NCBI GenBank assembly: GCA_028671895.1
Contig: JAPMAC010000197.1
Coordinates: 6,267,001 to 6,331,000, forward strand
Reading direction: 5' to 3'
Length of the DNA: 64,000 nucleotides
Source: Oenanthe sinensis
Taxonomy: Eukaryota > Streptophyta > Magnoliopsida > Apiales > Apiaceae
The translations under genes were made by a program, and so were the position numbers. This document shows, piece by piece, positions 53,263 to 64,000 of the stretch (within the stretch, counting starts at the first letter, position 1; every line of letters begins with the position of its first letter). Below the pieces are notes generated by a model that was not told where the DNA came from, ran no database searches, and saw nothing but the letters and a program-made list of their open reading frames with translations.

Positions 53263-56200
53263 TGTGGCGCCCTCCCGACCCGGGGTCTAGATCGGGGCGT
53301 CACTGACACTCTATATGCATGCACCCTAAATAACAATAATAGAAAATACGCATAAATATGACCCCGACTACTCGCCTGGACCTTTCAAGGTAATGGTATG
53401 AAACAAGCACACAACTACATTCATTTATATTTAAATTACATCAACAAAATAATATTACAACTCCTGAAACAATCTCAAAGTCTACTAATAAGAGTACAAG
53501 ACTTAAACAAAGTCTTTTCCTTCCAACTCTGCCTCGATCCTACCTGTTCCCTCTCAGCCAGCCTAGTAAAGTTCAGGTAAGACATGTTCTTCCGAGCAGT
53601 CTGCTTAATACGGACCATGATTCTCAAAAGCTGTAGATGTTAGAGAAATAAAAGGATGAGCTACAAAAGCTCAGCAAGTAACCATACTGGTTGAAAACAG
53701 TTCTACAGGCTTATATATAATTTAAACAAAATCTTTTGCTCAAAACCATGCTTTAAATCATTACTGGACCTCATTGTCCCAAAATTGTAATTAACATACT
53801 AGTCAGGGTAATCATTTCTCGCAAAACTTTCTTTTATAAAACTGCTGGCAGGGTTAAACAATTTCAATAACTGGTACAGAATAAACAAGAAGCTGGAAAG
53901 TAATAACCAGGTGGAAGTATAAGAGTAATCTGCAGGGTTAGATGGATAACAGGAAAATAATGTATAACAATTGAAACAAGGTCAACCCAAGATATGTCTG
54001 ATAATTGAAGTTGTATGACAGGTTATAACAAGGCATTTCAAAGTCCATTTATGTAAAACTATCCTTTCCTTAGGATTGATTCTTTCAAAATATTTTATAA
54101 AACTGTCCTCTCATTAGGACCTTGCTTTTAAAATCATCTATAAAATTGTCCTCTCATTAGGACCTTTTACTTTTCAAATCATTTATAAAACTGTCCTCTC
54201 ATTAGGACCTTTTCTGTTTAAAACAATCATTTTGGTTGAAGTTTTCTCACAACGCCAGACAATACGGGTGATCAGCCACGTAAAGTCCCCATAACGGACT
54301 AAAAGTCCCTCTGGACATAAGGAGTACTCATAAAGGCACTTATTGCCATTGGCCTTGGGCTATCTCATTATAGCCATTGACTATCTCATTATAGTCTACA
54401 CATAAAAAGTGCTGGACCGGCGTCACTCGGCCTCTTACGCCTCCAACCTATAGGAATCCGCAGAAACCATTTTGATCGGAATTCCTATAATAACCAAAAC
54501 CTTTCTTTTTAAAGTTACCAAATCATTTGATGAAACAGACTTTTTGAAAGTCGGACTTCATATTTAAATCTCTTTTTAAAGATCATTAGACAGAGGTAAA
54601 GTTTATACCAGGGTAAATCTCAAAACAAGTCTCTGTTGTAATGGGGTAAGTTGAAATCATAAACTGGAAATTTAAAACAAGTTAAAGTTATGAAGTCAAG
54701 GTGCAGGGTCAATCCATAAGTATAACAGTTGTTTTTGAAAACAGATGTAAAACATTTACTCAGGATAACAGTTAGGCTTAAGTAATAGGGTTCTTTTAAG
54801 ATTTAAGTTTAAGCAATTATTGATAAGAAGTGGTGGTAGCACAAGTCACAGCTCAAGATCACTGGTTCAAAATTTGTAAAACTAGTTTATAAGTTGTCGA
54901 TAACAGTTCAGGGATTGAAAAGTTTAAAGTGCAATTGAATCCGATATAAGGTTGCAGTTTAAATAAAGCAATTAAAGTAGGACATGATATAGTTTAAAAC
55001 AGTTGAAACAAGGTAATACAGTTGAGATAAGATAATACAATTGCAGGGTCATAAAGCAATTTACAAAACAGTGTTTAAGTTGAAAGAGGTTAGGCAGTAG
55101 TTACTTGCCTCAAACAAAGAATGCTACAGCTGTGGAACAGGTAGATCGCCTACACCAGATACTAACTCTCAACTTTAGCTTTCCCTTTGTCCTTCACCTC
55201 AATATCCTTCGTAGCTACACAAAAATAATACTATTTCAGAATCTTATAAACTCTCGACGTTCTCTTTAACGTCTAACTATGCTACCCTTTCGATAATGCA
55301 ACCCTTAAACACATATATCATCCACTATAGACATATTCTACTAAAATCACTTCTATACTGGCAAACAAATATCACATAGACAATTAGATCATCTTCAATA
55401 TTCCTGACTGATAGTCATTCCTATACAGAGGTGGTGTGCCAATAGTACTTTACAAAAATCATTTTAGTTTCTAGAAATTTTGGCAGCACTTCCTCTGTAA
55501 TTGGAACTACCCGTCGGAATACAACCGACACAAACAATCATTCAAACATATATATACGGCCCATCACATGTTGTTTCAAATCTATGCCATATAAAGCAAT
55601 GTCTATATCCTTATACAATTAACATCACAAATCACTTAACTTATAACCTTTATTAGTAATGCCTTTATAACTCCTAGCTATAAATTCACATCATTCTTAC
55701 AAATACACATATACATTCAAATGTTTAAGTAACAAAGGAATTAAATCTCAATTAGACATGGCATTTAGCATTAAACCAAGTTAAATCTATATTGCTATTA
55801 GTCCAAATTCGAACATAATAGGTATGCATATATTCGAATGGCAACTAATGCTAGAGAAATTGCAGCAATTGGCCAAGTTCAATATGCAACTAACACATTT
55901 TACAATCTAGTTAAATTTTGATTATTACTAATATCCAACAATTTATTTTAAATGACTATATTCACCTAGCCATTACCACTTAAACTTATTACTCAAATAC
56001 ATATCTTAATTCAAGCATAATTAGTCCACCATCCGACATGCATTCCAATTTATTAGCAAACAATTGACATGAAAAACTCATATGCTATACAATATAATTT
56101 CTCCCTAATTTAACCATAGCAATTCGAATTATTCAATATTCAACTATCATAAAATAATTACTTCTCATACACATACGAATTGCTCAAACTCATCCATATT

Positions 56201-57584
56201 TGATCGGAAAATTATGACTAGGGTCGATAATTTATAAAACTTTAATCGAAGTTATGACATGTAATTGATTAGGACACAACATTATGCCCAAATAAAGCTA
56301 GTAACTAGTTCTTATCACCCATCATATTCGGCAACATAGCCAAGCAACATAAACCGAGTCCATGCCGATCGGAAAAATGACAAACTAACCGGAAAATTAC
56401 ATGCATTACAATTAATCAACTCACACAACCAATTTAATAATTGTAAGTTCTTAACAACGTAATATAAGGCTCAAAGGACATCATTGCCTATACCACCGAC
56501 TCACCGGAGCTCATAGTCGGCGGTGAGCTTCCGATGGAGTACCGATTTCCGGTATCTCAACATCTAAGCTACAAAAACCGTATGCATAACATTGTATCAG
56601 CCTAAATCACAAAAATCAAATCATAGCAGCCATTGCATGCAACTCTCCCATGAAATTCATACACGCAGCACACATATACATACATACGAGTTACATGCAT
56701 TGCTCAAGGGAATCATATACACACAAATCAAGCTAGAATGAAGTCGAGAACATGCTAATCACTAGAAATCAGCTAAAGAAATTGAGAAAAAGGGAAATCG
56801 CCGAGAGAGAGAAAAACGAGACCTCAACCAAGAAATGCAGAGCAAGTGAAATGGTTAGTGGGCGGTGGCTTTTACCAAACAAAGACAAGGGCAAAACAGT
56901 AATTTCACAATTGCTGTTTTTCTGAATAAAACCTTTAAACAATTCGAATTTTTATATAATTGAAGTACAAAAATAAGTTTTATATTTTTAAAATTAAGAT
57001 CATGAATTTAGAAGCTTCCCCATATTTTTGAAATATTTTTCTGATGGATAAAGATTTAATTAAAAATCTTTGAAGTTTTAGTGCAGAAATAGAGAATAAG
57101 AGTAGAAAAATCATAAAAACAATTTTGAGCTCAAATAAAATAAACTTTTATTTTTCCAAAGTCCTAGAATATTTAAGAAACATTTTGGAACAGATTTCAT
57201 GATTTTTGGACATTCCGATAATTAAATATGGAATTTAGAAGAGTAATATCTCTAGAATAAAACAGGAATAAAAGATTTATATAAAATCACTGGGACTAGA
57301 ATTAAATACATCACCATTTTTAGAAAGTCTCTAAAATCACATAAGAGCTACATATAAAATTTCATAATTATTGGACACACCAATAATTTTATAAAAATCA
57401 AAGAGTCACTCAATTAAGCATAAAAATCAATTAGACACTTAATTAAAACACTTAAGCATAATACAGTCAAACAGACAGTCAACTGGACATATAAAATCAT
57501 CACATATCATATCTTAACACATTAAAACACATAACTCATGTACCTCATATTATTCAAATAGATTTAATTACCTCGATCGTTACA
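53263..57584 (-). mobile_element. Chromovirus 5' LTR
   Basis: 4322 bp, equal in length to the 3' LTR and base-identical in nearly all lines compared. It carries the promoter for the minus-strand transcript; no TATA box is claimed. Short frames within it are not supported as genes. Confidence 0.95.
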
Positions 57585-57589
57585 ACCAG
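57585..57589. repeat. Target-site duplication ACCAG, right copy (chromovirus)
   Basis: Same five bases as 43299-43303. Confidence 0.96.
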
Positions 57590-58833
57590 AGACTGAACAA
57601 GAAGATGAAATAATGGATGAAGCTGGTTCTGAACATGAGCAAGAACCAATTCCTGCAGAAGAACAAAGGAAAAGCTCGTAAAATACAACAGAAGAGATAA
57701 CTGTTGATGATGAAGTGGAAGAGACTCAGACCACAGAGGTTTACATCCCTAACATTTCTGATGAGCAAATGGATGAAGGTACACTTCTTGACATTGACTT
57801 TTCTGCTTTTCTAACAAAAGAATTTGTCATAATATACCCTACTGTGACTCAAACGGCAATTCACACACAAGAGCCCTCTGTGGCCATCGAAGCTGGCAAT
57901 GAATTGGCCGACCAACCAGTTCTAACCATTGCTAGAGAACAACAAACACTTCCTTCATCTCCCAAAACTAGAAAAAGAACCATTGATTTAGATGATAGGA
58001 GTGAGTCCTTACCGGATCAGGAAGTTTTTCAAATATCCCCTATAGCTCTGCCTTCTCAAAAATGTCATAAAATGAATTTTAAACCTAAGGCATCTGTAAG
58101 CCAAGAACCTGATTCTCCAATCTCTGAGACCTTTCTTTTCGTTCGTGATCTTAACTCTGAATTAGATAAAATCCTGAAAGGTACGGGAACAGAACCAGAG
58201 ATTGTAACAATATCTACTACTTCAGTAGCTAGTACTATTTTGGTAGATCCAATTCAGAACATGTGTTGACAGATAGTATGGGGCATCACTGACTCTAATG
58301 ATCCATTCATTACATTGTCAAATGTGGTGACCCCCCTAGACTTAACATCTCCAGATCCTATTCAGGATGTTTTCCCTCTCCAAGTGGGTGAAGTGGAAAG
58401 GCAACTCTCCCATAGAAAGGAAGAGGTCTACATTCAAAGAGTAGTTGCGTCAGCAGCATCACCACTTCATGTGGAAATGCCTTCACAGGCTTCATGGGGC
58501 ACCACAGGCTCTCAATTGTCATTCATTACATTGCCTGAGGTGGTGACCCCCTGGAAATTCCAAGTCCAGCTCCTACAACGGAGGTCCTCCCCACCTTATC
58601 AGGACAAGTGGAGGGACAACACACCCATAGAGGGGATGTGGACTCTAATCATAGAGTATCTGCTACTTCAGCAGTAGAACCTGTTGAGGGTATCTCAGAG
58701 TAGGTAATGCCTTCAATGGCTTCAGCTGGCATCACGGATTCTACAAACTTGCCAACCGTTAAAGAATCCACAGTGGTGATCACACTGGGTCTCAACCCCC
58801 CAGTTCCTGTAAAAGGAGTTCTCCCCACCCATA
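57590..58833 (+). pseudogene. Sirevirus C ORF3, second part (cut by element F)
   Basis: Resumes the C ORF3 frame in phase. Stops at about 57678-57680 and 58267-58269, a one-base loss in a C-run near 58547 and a further stop near 58701. A basic segment (KTRKRTIDLDD) sits near 57970, in the same relative position as the B NLS-like cluster. At least three diverged repeats of about 75 residues follow (from about 58215, 58440 and 58665), each with a GIT/GTT.S.L stretch, VVTPLD-like and ERQ-like motifs; the last is cut by the LTR of F. The C-terminal coiled coil seen in B is not reached. Confidence 0.8.
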
Positions 58834-60415
58834 TGTTGGTGTAGGTGCCCTAGAGGCAATAAAATGTTTCTTTTAATAGACCTTTATGTCATTTGATTAT
58901 TCAATAAACGTATTTATTATGACTTTAAATACTGCGATATATTTGTTAAGCATAATAAATGTCCTTAGAATTATGATACACATTGTATAGTTTAGTAAAT
59001 GACTTGAACTTGAGATTATATAATATATCATATTCTTAAATGTCCCTAGTCGAGTATTATTATTATAGGACAATAATAATACATAAATAGACTAGTATGT
59101 TGTTTGACAGATAACCACATCTCATTGGTTATAAGTATGGGGATACTAAAGTCAACACATAGGTACATGCAGGAGTACATGGTACTGGACAGACCCACAG
59201 TGAGATTCTTCATGTTTAATAAAGTCATAAGAAAGACTCACAGTGATAATGGTGTAGTGATCCTCTGACTTGAGATCATTATATTTCTATACGAGGATTA
59301 ATATACTTTGACTACATTAAAAGTTACCTTTGACCGGGTAATGATAAAAGTGGACATCGGGTATATCATGAGTCGTATGAGAAATATGAATGATAGATAA
59401 AAGATTTAACCCTCCTATAATTAGGAGAGATATTATTGGCCTCTTGATTGAGTGAGACTATAAAATGCATGGCCGTGCTCAAATAATGATTTGTTTTCAT
59501 AGTCTACTCATGGATCAAGTAAACCCGGATTAAATGTTGTAGAGGATGACTAAATACATGCCTCGAGTTTAATCTATAATATATATGGTTAAAGAGATTA
59601 TATTACACGGAAACATTAATCACGAAAGGTTTTATCGAATCACGATTTAATTATTATTTAATTGAGTAGCAATGATGTATTACTAGATACCGCTCATTGT
59701 TTATAATTTTATTGGAGAATAAAATTATTGCTAATTAAATAATAGCCTATAGGGTCACACACATAGAGCACTTAGAGGAATAGTTAATTTAAATTATAGA
59801 TTTAAATTAATTGATGATTATTTGAATTTTATTATATTAATTAAGTGAGACTTAATTAATTGAAATAATATAAATTCGAATTTGAAGAGGATTTCTGCCC
59901 ATAATAATTAAGTATGACTTAGTTATTAATTAAATAATAGAAATTCGGTTTTATTATTTAATCCTAAACCTACATGGGTTAGGCTTTGCTGTTATGGGTT
60001 GCTAATTGGGCCTCTTAACCAGCATTATAAATAGATAATGATAGGGTTAAGAGGAATTACGTTTTGATAAAAAACAAACCCTAGAGGCAGCAGGCAGCAG
60101 CAAGGAGAAGAAGGCAGAAAGAAGAACAAATTTCGAATTCATCAAAAGGGAGGCTAGTACATCCATTCTATAATCAAGACCGTGAGACGTTCTTGAAGGT
60201 GCTCGTGTGGATACCATAGAGGTGTTTTCGAGAAGAAGACACAAGTCGTGAAAGCTAGGATCTCCGTTGAGTTCGTAGAAGTCAAGACCTAGAAAATGTA
60301 TGATTCCGTTTCACAATAATCAGTCTGAACTTATACATGATCCTGCGTTAGGGTTCCGAAATTTTTCGTTATATTTACGTTTAATCCGCTGCGTTTTATG
60401 CTTCGGAACCCAACA
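58834..60415 (+). mobile_element. Element F (E family) 5' LTR
   Basis: TGTTGGTGTAGG...GGAACCCAACA, 1582 bp, highly similar to the E LTR with small indels. TATAAATAG at 60026. The preceding five bases are CCATA (58829-58833); the partner duplication is outside the window. Short reverse frames here are not supported. Confidence 0.93.
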
Positions 60416-60416
60416 A

Positions 60417-60428
60417 TGGTATCAGACC
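60417..60428 (+). other. Primer-binding site, element F (altered)
   Basis: TGGTATCAGACC: matches the iMet site except G to C at position 11. E and D2 instead differ at position 4. Confidence 0.75.
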
Positions 60429-62254
60429 TACGTGTATAAGGGACTGATTTGGTTACGTGTTTTATGTATTTGATGCATACATGCCTATTTTGGTGACTGC
60501 CATGCCATGCTACTGCTTTGTCATAATCTGTTATGCCACTGCCATGCTTCTGCTATGCTTCTGCCATGTATATATGTGATCTGCAATGTTTTAATCTGTT
60601 ATGGCATGATATGTGTGATGCACTGTATGTATGTGATACAAGATACAGTCTAGTGAAGGTCATCGGAATTGTTCTGAAGCGTTTGAAAACACAACCGCAT
60701 AAGATGCAGTTTGCTGTGAATAGTGATTTTGCAGTGAATAGTGTTTTTCGCCATGACCTATGGTGTTTTTTGGCAATTTGACATCGTTAAGGGCCTCAAA
60801 AACGCAATTTTATGTTTTCAGATCATAATTTTAATTTTTTTCGAAAATTTTTTATCATGATATATTTGATGTATGATGATATGATTATGCATTCTGGGAT
60901 TCCAGTAACTGTTATGTGAGCATGGTGCTGGTTGTGGCCTTCTAGACCCTAGATTAATGGTTTTGGTTTTGGTTTTATAAATACGACTTGCATGTCATTT
61001 TCTTCATTCTTGTAATTGTTGAATCTCGAATGTAACTTGAGTTTTCTTATGTAAGTACATTAGCTTAGGTCGTATTCAATGTTTTCTTGTAATGTAATTG
61101 AAGACTGAAGGATGATCCAAGAAGCTAATAAGGCAGCCATGGATGCAAGAAGATCAAGACAAGCAACTGTATTTATATTTTTCCACCACCATAGACTGAC
61201 TTTGATCCTTTCATTAGCTCGAAAGGATCACATAGGAAAGGGGCCATAACCAAGCACGTTTACATACTGCACTTTACATATTGATGTATGAATGTATGTG
61301 TAGAGTAGAAGATGCATGCTTTAATTAGATTAATCATGTATGTATTAGATACGTCACCCATGCCATGCTTGTCATGCTAAACAAGATAAAATCTGTAACG
61401 ATTTAAGATTTTAAAATTAACAAACGATCATAAGATTCTTGTGTTTATGAAATATGGATTTTTAAAACACAGAATTGAATATGGATTTTGATATCTATAA
61501 TTGGGATTTTCTGACAAAAATGGATATGGGTATTCGTAAGGATGAGGGGTTTTAAGTGTGACCACTGGTATCCTCCATCTACTTGGGAAATGAACAATTT
61601 AAGATGTCAATTTGAAATATTTGGTTCAAGGAAAAATTGAGGATCTCTTAATGATGTGATCATGATCGTCGTAAATTTTCTAAACCCCTTAATAAAATAT
61701 TAAGTTTAACTCAAATGCTTTCCAATGAATGAACACTCATCGAATCCTAGATCGATTAGGGGAAAGACTGTCAGTGGCAGGGGACCCTTATCTATCCTGG
61801 TGAGATGCGACGAATATAAGCGGTTATATTCGGCCGTTGTATCATTGGGTCAAACTTAACTGAGTTGTCATAATAAGGTGAAAGTAAACGGTTATATTCA
61901 ACCATTATGAACTTAGAAGCATAGAGTTTGGTTAAAAATCTATTAGATAGATAAGATCAATCGTTGCTCACCAAACTATCCAAGAATTATATATGATATA
62001 ATTGACAACTGTTGTCTACCTAAATAATCATTTTTAAGGACTTCCAGTGGTTGTCTTTGGACATGACGAAATATGGATCTTGGCTCACTAGAAAGAATTA
62101 TGGGATATACTTTCCAAATTAATAGTAAGGGCTATTAATTTGATAAAAATAGTGGGAGATATATTATGAATATATCATAATCATTTGAACATAATAAATA
62201 ACTCAAACAATCTAATGTTTATTTTTGTGCTTTTATCATTGTAGATACTAAGTA
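60429..62254 (+). other. Element F leader
   Basis: The first part has short CTGCCATGC/CTGCTATGC repeats (60495-60575) and lacks the hairpin arrays of E. From 60921 it follows the conserved leader of D and E to the acceptor-like TTTATCATTGTAG at 62244. No supported gene; an 82-codon frame at 60533 is not conserved in E. Confidence 0.75.
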
Positions 62255-64000
62255 ATGGCAAACAACACAAACACACTATCCGTACAATCAGTCCTTGAGA
62301 AGGATAAGCTGACAGGAGGAAACAACTTCCTAGACTGGTAGAGGAATTTGAGGATTGTCCTCAGACAGGAGCGCAAGCTTCATGTCATTGATATTACTCC
62401 GGCAGGTCCCCTTCCTGAGGGCGCTACTGTTGAGGAACGAGCGGCCCACACAAAGGATGAGAATGATGCAACTGATGTTGCATGTCTTATGTTGGCAACT
62501 ATGAGTGCTGAGCTTCAAAGACAACATGTGCATATGGATGCATGTACTATTAATGAGCACTTACAAAGCATGTTTGCAAGCTAAACTCGTCAAGAAAGGT
62601 TCAGCACGAGCAAGTCACTCTTTAATTGCAAACAAGGGGCAAGTGAACCAGTTGGCCCACATGTTCTGAAGATGATTGGTTACATTGAGTACCTTGAGAC
62701 TTTGGGTTTCCCGATTATTCAGGAAATTGGTATTGACCTGATCATGAATTCATTAAACAACAAATTCACTCAATTTGTTATAAACTACAATATGAATGAA
62801 TTTGACAAAATACCTACTAAATTGTTGACTACGTTGAGAACATATGAGACCAACATGAAGACGGCTGAACCTGCTCCCATACTGATGGTGGGCAATAAAG
62901 GTAAGGCGAAAGGGAAAGGCAAGTGGAAGGGTAAGAAGAAGACAGGTTCTGATTCTACACCCAAGCCAAAGTCAGGTCCTAAACAGGCTTTAAAGGCTAA
63001 AGGTGGGGTCGCTAAGGGTGAATGTCACTACTATAAGAAAACTGGTCACTGGAAGAGAAACTGTTCAGTTTACCTGGAGGATCTGAAGAAGAAGAGGGCT
63101 GAGCAAGCTTCTACTTCAGGTATATATGTTATAGAAGTCAATCTGTCTATTTCTACATCTTGGGTATTGGATATTGGATGTGCTACTCACATTTGTATAA
63201 ATGTGCAGGAAATGCAGAGAAGTAGGACATTGGCTAAAGGAGAAGTGGACCTATGAGTTGGCAATGGAGCAAGAGTTGCTGCTTTAGCTGTAGGAACCTA
63301 TTATTTATCTTTTCCCTCAGGGCTTGTTTTAGAACTGGAGAATTGTTTTTACGTGCCTGCGATTCGCAGAAACATTATTTCTGTTTCTTGTTTGGACAAG
63401 AAAGGTTTTTCGTTTACGATAAAGAACAATTGTTGCTCTTTTGCTTTGAATGATTTAACCTATGGTGTTGCGCGTTTGTTTAATGGTTTATATGTTCTTG
63501 ACTTAGATAATCCTGTCTATAATATAGAAAACAAACGACTTAAAGTTAATGACTCAAATCAAACATACCTCTGGCATTGTCGTCTAGGCCATATAAATAA
63601 GAAACGCATATCCAAATTACATAAGGATGGATACTTGGATAAGTTTGATTTTGAATCATACCAAGAATGCGAATCTTGTTTGCTTGGTAAAATGACTAAA
63701 GCCCCTTTCACTGGTAAGGGTCAAAGGGCCACCGAACGTCTGGAGCTAATACATAGTGATGTATGTGGCCCAATACGTGTGATGGCTAGAGGAGGCTACT
63801 ACTTCTTCATAACATTTACTGATGATTTCAGTAGATATGGATATGTATATCTTATGAAGAATAAATCCGATTCTTTTGAAAAGTTTAAAGAATACAAGGA
63901 TGAAGTAGAGAAGCAAATTGGCGGAGGTGCAAGTATTAAAATCTTACGATCTGATCGTGGAGGAGAATACTTGAGCACAGAATTTAAAGATTATTTAAAG
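62255..64000 (+). pseudogene. Element F gag-pol, 5' part with three stops
   Basis: Starts MANNTNTLSVQS, in one frame to the window end except TAG 62339-62341 (CAG in E), TAA 62582-62584 (CAA in E) and TGA at 63254-63256 (CGA in E). All three are C-to-T changes. The zinc knuckle has lost a ligand (CHYYKKTGH for CHYCKKTGH), and the protease triad reads DIG for DTG. HHCC finger and integrase core up to RSDRGGEY follow. The rest lies beyond 64000. Confidence 0.93.

Larger units (their letters stand above)
43304..57584 (-). mobile_element. Complete Tekay-like chromovirus (Ty3 type), 14.3 kb
   Basis: In minus-strand order: 5' LTR 57584-53263, PBS, leader gene, gag-pol 52223-47664, polypurine tract, 3' LTR 47625-43304. 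Each LTR is 4322 bp; flanked by ACCAG. Only one base difference (44137 region AAAACATTTT versus 54096 region AAAATATTTT) was noticed on comparing many lines of the two LTRs, so insertion is very recent. Large LTRs plus a C-terminal chromodomain suggest the Tekay/Del clade. Confidence 0.96.

Noticed and set aside
57715..58269. Independent host gene of 184 codons
   Set aside because: It is in frame with preceding and following ORF3 remnants and aligns with B ORF3 features; it is part of sirevirus C.
62348..62584. Separate small genes at 62348, 62672 and 63253
   Set aside because: The first two are parts of one gag-pol frame cut by stops; the third is an out-of-frame shadow.

Overview
The window is a block of nested and recombined LTR retrotransposons from a plant nuclear genome; no host gene, tRNA or intact rRNA gene was found. 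Tail-to-tail clues point to a eudicot: Ty1/copia sireviruses with a third ORF after pol, Angela-like copia elements with 1.5-kb LTRs, a Tekay-like chromovirus with 4.3-kb LTRs, initiator-Met tRNA primer sites, and AT-rich spacers. The species cannot be fixed from the sequence; an asterid is a guess.

Layout. (1) 1-7.85 kb: sirevirus A, with the 3' part of its 5' LTR, PBS, gag with one TGA, an open pol ORF with a lost integrase aspartate, a palindrome-rich spacer and the start of ORF3. (2) About 7.85 kb: A's ORF3 runs in frame into the gag coiled coil of sirevirus B, whose decayed gag-pol ends at 12126, followed by a 1.5-kb motif-rich spacer and ORF3 (13628-14641, continued at 39712-41085). (3) 14642-39706: an Angela-like element D2 sits in B's ORF3 with target duplication GAGTA. 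Its 5' LTR is split (14642-15725 and 32099-32507) by a captured segment: a 5'-truncated second D copy (D1), its 3' LTR and an antisense 5S rRNA fragment. (4) 22893-32063: a young related element E lies inside that 5S fragment (duplication AGTAC). (5) 41121-58833: the remains of sirevirus C (RNase H tail, spacer, ORF3), split by the chromovirus at 43304-57584 (duplication ACCAG). (6) 58834-64000: element F, E family, inserted in C's ORF3 and running off the window.

Working relationships. The chromovirus has an open 1519-codon gag-pol with all catalytic residues seen and LTRs that are almost identical, so it is the most recent arrival and possibly competent. It also carries a leader gene whose start codon abuts a predicted 104-nt intron and whose product has a SUMO-interaction-like motif. 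E has one stop inside RNase H and could be the helper for D, whose proteins are ruined but whose LTRs and 1.3-kb untranslated leader remain close to those of E. In D, E, F and the chromovirus the gag start codon lies just after a splice-acceptor-like sequence, suggesting that spliced RNA is translated and unspliced RNA serves as genome. The three sireviruses share an ORF3 that looks like a nuclear or structural protein rather than an envelope, preceded by a spacer in which each element has its own inverted-repeat vocabulary.
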